From positions 432,958 to 496,957 of the forward strand of contig MNCI01025442.1 in assembly GCA_015680685.1 (NCBI GenBank): 64,000 nucleotides of DNA, read 5' to 3'. Within the stretch, counting starts at the first letter, position 1, and every line of letters starts with the position of its first letter. Source of the DNA: Gnetum montanum (lineage: Eukaryota > Streptophyta > Gnetopsida > Gnetales > Gnetaceae). Below are positions 57,701 through 64,000 of the stretch, piece after piece. The notes below the pieces were generated by a model. The model did no database searches, had not been told where the DNA came from, and was given only the letters and a program-made list of their open reading frames with translations. The position numbers and the translations under genes are program-made.

Positions 57701-59491
57701 TGGAAGACCTCCTCAACTGATTCTTTGTAACGCCTCTATTTCACATATTAGATCTGTAAGAGAGTAAAGGAAAAAGAAAATGCTCCAATTTTTTGTTTAG
57801 GTTAACAAATTCCAAAAGAAATAAACGACTAATTCTAATAGGTGAAAATTACTCTGGGTGAACACGGTCTTGCTAATTATGACTTGTAATCCTGGCATTA
57901 TATTCCACTTAAGAGGAATTTTTTGTTCAAACAAATCTGCATTTTTTTTGTATTTATAGAAGTTTTTCAATTTTATGCAAGTATTTTTCTTACTAGACTC
58001 AATAAAATTCCACATCAGTGAATAATCGCGCAAACTCATCAATTAAATTTCAAGCATTTGATAACCTTTGGTTTGCCTGGTAAAATGCCTTGTTTGAAGC
58101 TGCACATGTCGTGTGTTTAAGTCATTTTCTCATTTAATTCAAATAATCTATATGTTTCTGATGCAGCCTATAAAATTTTCTTATTGTCAGGGGCTGGCTA
58201 CTGATAGCAGAGGTTAAAAGTCGGTTTGATCCATCCAATGGAGGTGCTGATCCTGACAAATTCATCAAGTCACTTCAGATTCTTGGTTTCGAAAGTGTTT
58301 CAAAGGTAACATATTATTTCATTCTCCTTTTCCAGTTTCTTTTGAACCTCTTTTTGGTTACAAAAATATCTTCTGATTATTTTCTTTCTTTTGGGTACAG
58401 GACTTTACAAACAAAATGTTTTTGCTATTTTATTTTCAGAAGGTATTCTTTCATTCTCTTGGCTTGATTTCTCTATAAGGAAACTTAGGCCGATTGAACA
58501 AGACGGGTCTGTGAAAAAACCAAGACTGATTTGCTACCATGAAGCTGGTGGCTGCTGCTGCTGATCATTGTTATTTTAGGTTCATTAGCATATTTCAATG
58601 TATTTTATTAAAGAAATACGTCTGATCTTAAACTATAATTATTTTCAATCCTGCTTACGTAAAGAGACACATGCTCTTGACTGGACCGGGGAATTTCAGG
58701 AAATGATGTCTCTAAAACACTCTAGATATTAAGTATAGGAATGCCCTATTCATCTCTCTCCTCATCATTTTCTGAATTTCTTAGCTTTATGGCTGGGTAA
58801 CCTGAATCATGAATATGAGAGAGAGAGAGATTTAACAGATATTGAACTCACCCGATAGTTTATGAGGCGGCGGCCGAAAAGCTAGAGGGACTGAGTAGTG
58901 TAAGTCTTGCACCCAATAAGATTTTGAAATGGCTACATGAAATCACAATCCTTTCAAAAGTTGTTCCATTCAAAATGACTTGCACTTCCAAAATGAGTAA
59001 CAAACATCATTTTAAAGTTTCCACTCAAATCTTGAAACCCGTATTCTGTAAGAAACATAGTATCATAATTAGTTGTCATTTCCAGGGATATTGTTTTCTG
59101 TGAATGGCAGTTTTCTTATATGGATTTAAACGTTTGCTTCCATACTCTACTTAAACTACTATTTCATGTTTCTCTAATTTCACACAGTTGTATAAGTTTA
59201 TCCTTAACGTAAAGCTCCGATTTGTGATGAGATGATCGATCATTTTTTTTAAAAAAAGTTCTTCCAGTGGACTATATGATTCAACAGAAAGTAATTCTAG
59301 AATACCTTTTAATTTAATTGGTGAAAGATGCTTGATTTGGACCTTGCGATGCGTACGTTTTCTATTAGTGTTTCAAATGTATTATATGCTACACCCGTTT
59401 ATTGATTCAGAGAATATTGCAGGTAGGAGCAGCTGATACAATTCGGATTGATTGGCCACGACTGAAGCCTTGTATTTATAAGCGTAGATAA
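54792..59491 (+). CDS. RRP8: Ribosomal RNA-processing protein 8 (nucleolar SAM-dependent methyltransferase), 9 exons
   Basis: Exons: 54792-55064, 55835-55896, 56153-56204, 56748-56862, 57008-57102, 57251-57357, 58191-58305, 58401-58442, 59423-59491. All introns are GT-AG and phases join without a stop, giving 309 residues. Residues 1-45 are Lys/Arg-rich (a likely nucleolar signal); 46-91 are low complexity. The conserved domain starts near '[20 protein letters not shown]' (92-111). Methyltransferase motif I is '[13 protein letters not shown]' (161-173), the second acidic motif '[10 protein letters not shown]' (181-190), then '[14 protein letters not shown]' (207-220), 'EAHRVLRP' and '[19 protein letters not shown]' (238-256). 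The end is 'PCIYKRR'. In yeast and animals RRP8 methylates N1 of an adenine in large-subunit rRNA; that role here is inferred from family membership. Start chosen for its context (gcgATGg) and the position of the TATA-like box; an in-frame ATG exists 31 codons upstream. Confidence 0.92.
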
Positions 59492-62035
59492 ATGCCTAAA
59501 TAATGTTGGAGACACCTCAATTGCAGTAGTTCAGTGTTTCTGTCCTCCAAACTGGAAAGTTAACCAAATTTTATAGAATGGCTGTTATTAAACAAAAGTA
59601 CAAGGCTCATGGAACATAAAAAAGTTTACTTCATGCCATTGCACTAGGCAAAACATTTTCTCTGGCCCATGACAGGTCAAATAGCTTCAAAACTTATGTA
59701 TTCCATCATCATTGTGGAAGATGAACACTACTGTATGTATGATATGATCAGCTTATTTTTTAAAAGTATATCTTTATGGCAATTCTGATATCTAGTGCAA
59801 AATAGTCACAAGATTGTTTAAATTATTGCAATGGTGAATTGAACATGTTTTTCTAGGCTGCTGTTTGCATAGCAATGATAATTTTGTACTTTTACTGAAA
59901 AATTTTGGGAACGGTTCTACCAAAGCATGTCTTTTCAACCGGAGTAGCTGATGGTCGGATTCGTTGCAGATTATTTGAACAAGATTTAAAGTTTAATAAT
60001 ATTCATTTATTTTAAAGGAGTAGTGATGTGGTTAAATTCATATAGATTCTCAGCAAGAAATCTGATGGGTAGAAGATGTGTAAAAGCTATGGTCAGTTCA
60101 AATTAGCAGTACTTTCTGCTGTGCATGGGAGTAATTCTTTAGACTAGTTTCCTTATCCTGTAGTGGATTTTGTTTTTAATAGTTTTATAAAAATATTACT
60201 TTGTTAAGGTTTGTTACCAGCCAAGACAATAGGATTAACCACATCAGTATATATAATTTGGGCAAAAGAAATGACTCTAACTAAAGCCTGTGTAATATGG
60301 CTTGAATCTCTATGAAAGACTTACAGAACACATCATTTTAAATCTTGTTAAGAATGACATTTTGAAGGATAGGTATTTAATTTTTTGAGATCATAGATAT
60401 CAAAGAAAGGATTATTGTAAGAGTTTATTACATTATTTTTATTACCCAACATAATTTAGTAAAAACTTGAAATTTTATGCTTCTACTTTATTTTTTAGAT
60501 GTGGACCACATAAATTTATTTGGAGTGAGGGTAAGGTGAGAGGTGGGCTTGACTTGAAAGAAGTTAGGCTTTTGTTCATCTAAGAAATAATCAATTTATC
60601 AAAATAATTTTTTAAAAATTTATTTAATTATTTTATGCCTTTTGGCCAAGAGAATGAAAAGCCACAAAAGATAAGAATCTTGCTTACAAATGAAGCAAGA
60701 ATTGTTAAGAAATCATTATTAAGTGTTAACTCATATCTTTCATTTTATAATTTAAGTGTTTTACCTTAGGACTATCTATTTTGTTCTAGTAGTTTAATTA
60801 TATTTAAACAATATTATTGATTCCATTACTACCTTGGTATTGGTAAAACAAATAGAAAAACAATTTGAAGGACATGTAAGGAAATTGCATGGAGTTTAGT
60901 CTAGTACATTATTGAAACAAATCATGTGTTAAATTATTTTCTAAGGTGTTAATTAGAGTTGAGGTGGGGTTATCATTAGCAGTGGCATGTCTATTTTTAG
61001 TAACTTCTTTGTAGTCTCAAGACCCCTTTTATTTATGGCTCATTAAATATAATACTATTTTCACTTATGTCACTCTTCAAAGAGGGGTTTAATCTTTTCT
61101 ATAAATGCTACCCTTGTCATATAAGGCTGAAATGACTATGCATTTATTCTACCAATCTTAATACACCAAACCAATATCATGGAGAGGTTGAAAATTTCAC
61201 TTAGTAATTAGTGTTGAATTAGGGTACATGTGTTCTTTGCATGTATGTATGAGGTTACTTTATGGGCTAAGCTAATGTGATAGATTTAGCTTAAAAGGAA
61301 TAATGAGATTTTTAATTCTAATATGATATCTTATCCCTTTAGATCTGTGATATGTGTACTTGGCCATTTAATATAGGTTGAGGAGGTAAGACAATATCAT
61401 TGCAGCCAAAATTTTTATCATTGTATGTATTGAAATAGCTATACAAAATTATTCATTGATAAACATGGTTGCTTTAATTATTAGATAATATCTTATGACT
61501 AATTAATATCTTAATTTCTAATTGTTAAAATTTTCTACCCTCTGTTATTTTACCATTAAATTTATGGGAAATTTGGTGTCTTCAGTCCAATCAAGTAAGA
61601 TTCTTTTATGTGTCATTTGTCTACTTAGTGAGGGATGAATAACTTTGTGCATGGCATGTTTCAATCCATGTTTAAATGGTGAATAACTTTGTGCATGGCA
61701 TGTTTCAATCCATGTTTAAATCACCATGAAATGTCGAAGAAAATGGTGCTCTAGAGTGGCTTATATTTGATTCTGGACGTAAGCAAACTGTGCTTATACT
61801 GTACCCCAAAGAGATGCTACCCATCTTTTATCCCACACTAATTGTGTTTTTACAAACTTAACTAATTATAGTGAGAGCTCTAAGGCCTTGTTAGTATGCA
61901 CTACATGGAATAAGAAAAATCAATTTGGTTGGTAATATCCTTCCTAAACTTTTTAAGATGATGCATAAAAGTGACGATAAGTGCTCAATTTAGAAAGAAT
62001 CAAAAACTGTTTTTGGACATGTAAGGAATGTAATT
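59492..62035. other. RRP8 3' flank; no gene recognised
   Basis: AT-rich, without supported ORFs. Possible polyadenylation signals for RRP8 are not distinctive. A 44-bp tandem duplication lies at 61636-61720. No LTR, LINE or SINE motif recognised. Confidence 0.5.
61636..61720. repeat. 44-bp tandem duplication
   Basis: A unit beginning tgaataactttgtgcatggc occurs at 61636-61679 and again from 61680, identical over about 41 bases. Confidence 0.85.
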
Positions 62036-63600
62036 TTTAAATCACTTCAATCCGATTCATGCATAGAAAATTTTCGTTTGATGGCACATGCTGTGCACAT
62101 TTTTGAACATTTTAGATTTTGATGTTTAGATTTTCACCTACATTATGCAGGTATATTCGAATTAAACTTCGTTAATTGTCTGTTTCTGTGATTTGCTTAT
62201 TCGATTTATTTCCTTCAGTTTGCATTTTTAAGTTGTACAGCAGGTATAAAGCATTTGAGTTTTTCAAGAATGACCCTCCCTTATTTGATGGTATAATATA
62301 ACATTCTCAAATTCAATTACAATCATTAGTTCATTAGTGAGTTCAATAATTTAAATGTGTCGGCACTGCTTCATTAATTGTTAGATAAAAACAAGTGTTC
62401 TGTTGATAATATTTCCAACCCAGTGTATTTTTTTTTTCACGTTTTGTTCATTTGTACTGCACCAGATCCGTTTTAACATGCTTAACACCCTTTGCGTGTG
62501 CAACTTTCTTTTACTTATAGGAACAAATTAATCTCAGTTTTTGACATTAACGTTCCTATTGCAGCGCAATAATGTCATATTCATATTTGTTCTACTTTAT
62601 AGTTTTCAGTCTAGCCAACTTATCTTATTGCTTTTGGTGTTCTTGAATGTCATGTTGCATTTAATATACCTTAATTTGAGGTTTACCATCTTATCAATAA
62701 AATCTTTTATGTGAACCTTGCACAAACATACATATGGTTTTCCAGACAAACATGAAAAAAATAAAAAATAAAAAATCAAAGGTTTCTCACATGAAATAAA
62801 TTTAAAGTCTACATGGCAGATTCCAGACTTCTTTATTAAACACTCTTCTACATACAACAAGATGCCATAAACCCAAGCAAAGCATTTTCAACTCCTCTAA
62901 CAAGCTAGCCTCAACTATGAAAGACCTCAACTGATTCCCTGTAAGGCTTCTATTTTGCATGTAAGAGCTGTTCGAGAGTAAAGGAAAAAAGAAAATGCTA
63001 CATTTTTCTGTTTAGGTTAACAAACTCCAAAAGAAATAAACAACTAAGATCTAATAGGTGAAAATTACTCTGGGTGAAATAGGTCTTGCTAATTATGAGG
63101 AAACCGTCACTTTTTTGCTACACTTAAATTTGACCTGTAATCTTGACATTATATTCCGCCTAAGAGGAATTTATTGTTCAAACAAGCCTGCAATTGAGTT
63201 TTTCATTTCAAGTCCCAGATATGAAGTGAATATTTTATCGGTGTTTGTATTTAGAGAAGTTTTCAATCCACATCAAGAAATAATTGCACAAACTCGTCTA
63301 TTAGATTTCAATAATTTAATAATCTTGGTTTGTCTGGTGCATTGCCTTGGCTGTACATCATGTGTTTAACTCATAAAATAATCTGTTTGTTTCTGAAGAA
63401 GCCTATATTTTTCTTTATTGTCAGGGGCTGGCTATTGATAGCAGAGGTTAAAAGATGTTTTGATCCATCCAATGGAGATGCTGATCCTGATAAATTCATC
63501 AAGTCACTTCGGATGCTTGGTTTTATAAGTTTTTGAAAGGTAACATATTATTTCATTCACCTTTTTCAGTTTCTTTTGAACCTCTTTATAAAAATATGCA
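62036..63600 (+). pseudogene. RRP8 partial duplicate: exons 3 and 7 plus introns
   Basis: Aligns piecewise with RRP8: 62036-62075 with intron 1 (from about 55741), about 62080-62240 with intron 2, 62241-62290 with exon 3 ('[14 protein letters not shown]'), then intron 3, about 62600-63424 with intron 6, 63425-63540 with exon 7 ('[20 protein letters not shown]'), and 63541-63600 with intron 7. Exons 1, 2, 4, 5 and 6 are missing together with adjacent intron sequence. Because introns are kept, this is a segmental (DNA-level) duplicate, not a retrocopy. Exon 7 ends in a stop (SF, TGA) just before the old donor site. It lacks motif I of the methyltransferase and cannot be functional. Confidence 0.85.
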
Positions 63601-64000
63601 TGAAATATAAGAAGCCTTCTATTGTTGTTAACGATTGTATTTTTGTCATGCTTGTTTTGAATTGGACCATTTTGGTTAATAATTTCTTTCCTAGTTGAAA
63701 AGAACTCTTCTTGGATACTTCTCACCTTTCTAAGGAGTCACTTTTTATTTAGAAGTGCTTGGGTCATTGCATTTTGCATGTTATTTGGAAAAATAGATAA
63801 GATATTTTTCACAAGCATGCAGTTATCCATCACAAGTTCACCCTGCTCCAAAAAATCAACATTATTCAACTTGTTATTTTGCAAGTCAAGTCTTAAGCTA
63901 GCAACGTTTTACTTGAGGTTAATAATCTTCTTAGCAATATTGCTAGAAACTTAGCTTAGCTTATGCTTAAGCCTTGGTGCTACTCTCCATCATGTCTCTT
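63601..64000 (+). pseudogene. L1-like LINE 3, 3' fragment
   Basis: 63680-63960 aligns with 41180-41480 of LINE 2 ('aagaactcttcttgga' versus 'aagaagctcttcttgga', 'tttggaaaaatagat', 'caacttgttattttgcaagt' versus 'taacttgttattttttaagt'). It reads 'LHVIWKNR', like the C-terminal xxWxxWKxRN segment of plant L1 elements. It truncates the RRP8 duplicate on the right and runs off the window. Confidence 0.6.

Noticed and set aside
58443-58480. Read-through of RRP8 exon 8 to a stop near 58478
   Set aside because: It would lose the conserved PCxYKRR end, which is found in frame at 59423-59491 behind good splice sites; at most a minor isoform.
1-64000. CRISPR arrays, bacterial operons, rRNA genes
   Set aside because: The only regular repeats are LTRs, short tandem duplications and the 20-bp palindrome array inside an LTR; no spacer-repeat structure, ribosome-binding-site-led operons or rRNA sequence is visible.

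Overview
The window looks like plant nuclear DNA from a species with a large, repeat-filled genome. The evidence is: one nine-exon gene with plant-type GT-AG introns and a plant-like RRP8 product; Athila/Tat-like Ty3/gypsy elements primed by tRNA-Asp; L1-like and RTE-like LINEs; a tRNA-derived SINE; and heavy C-to-T / G-to-A decay of the old elements. A conifer or another large-genome seed plant would fit, but the sequence does not fix the taxon. About 85% of the window is layered retrotransposon debris. The only gene I consider functional is RRP8 at 54.8-59.5 kb (+).

Left block (1-25.7 kb) is a nest. An L1-like LINE on + (584-1112, resuming at 22329-25740) was split by a minus-strand Athila-like element, E1 (1113-22328, TSD cttaa/cttag). 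The gag of E1 was then split by a plus-strand relative, E2 (10471-20015), with a perfect ctagg TSD. An LTR of the same superfamily (1-583) also abuts the LINE. E1 keeps gag, protease, an RT stub fused to integrase by deletion, a conserved non-coding block, and a 3' ORF resembling the putative plant transposon protein domain followed by a coiled coil. E2 carries decayed gag, protease, RT, RNase H and integrase.

Middle block (25.7-43.6 kb): an unassigned stretch, an 836-base gap with an assembly-like duplication beside it, then a second L1-like LINE (28045-28218 and 40213-41607) interrupted by a four-LTR minus-strand composite (28219-40212). By sequence the outer LTRs pair with each other and the two abutting inner LTRs pair with each other. 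The inner pair meets at a 3-nt joint equal to what a 2-LTR circle of this family should have. A further LTR with a truncated interior (E6) lies in the same LINE.

Right block (43.6-64 kb): an unrelated LTR with a roughly 20-bp-period palindrome array; a complete gag-only (pol-less) element E5 (46040-52609, TSD catgg, equal 866-bp LTRs) inside an RTE-like LINE; a SINE with 9-bp TSDs; the RRP8 gene; and a partial, exon-depleted, intron-containing duplicate of RRP8 (62.0-63.6 kb) that abuts another LINE tail.

All Athila-like elements here share LTR ends TGATGA...TCATCA, a tRNA-Asp-type primer site and a gtcatggggg-type polypurine tract. Autonomous-type copies (E1, E2) and pol-less copies (E5, the composite) therefore look like one family in which gag-only members were probably mobilised in trans.
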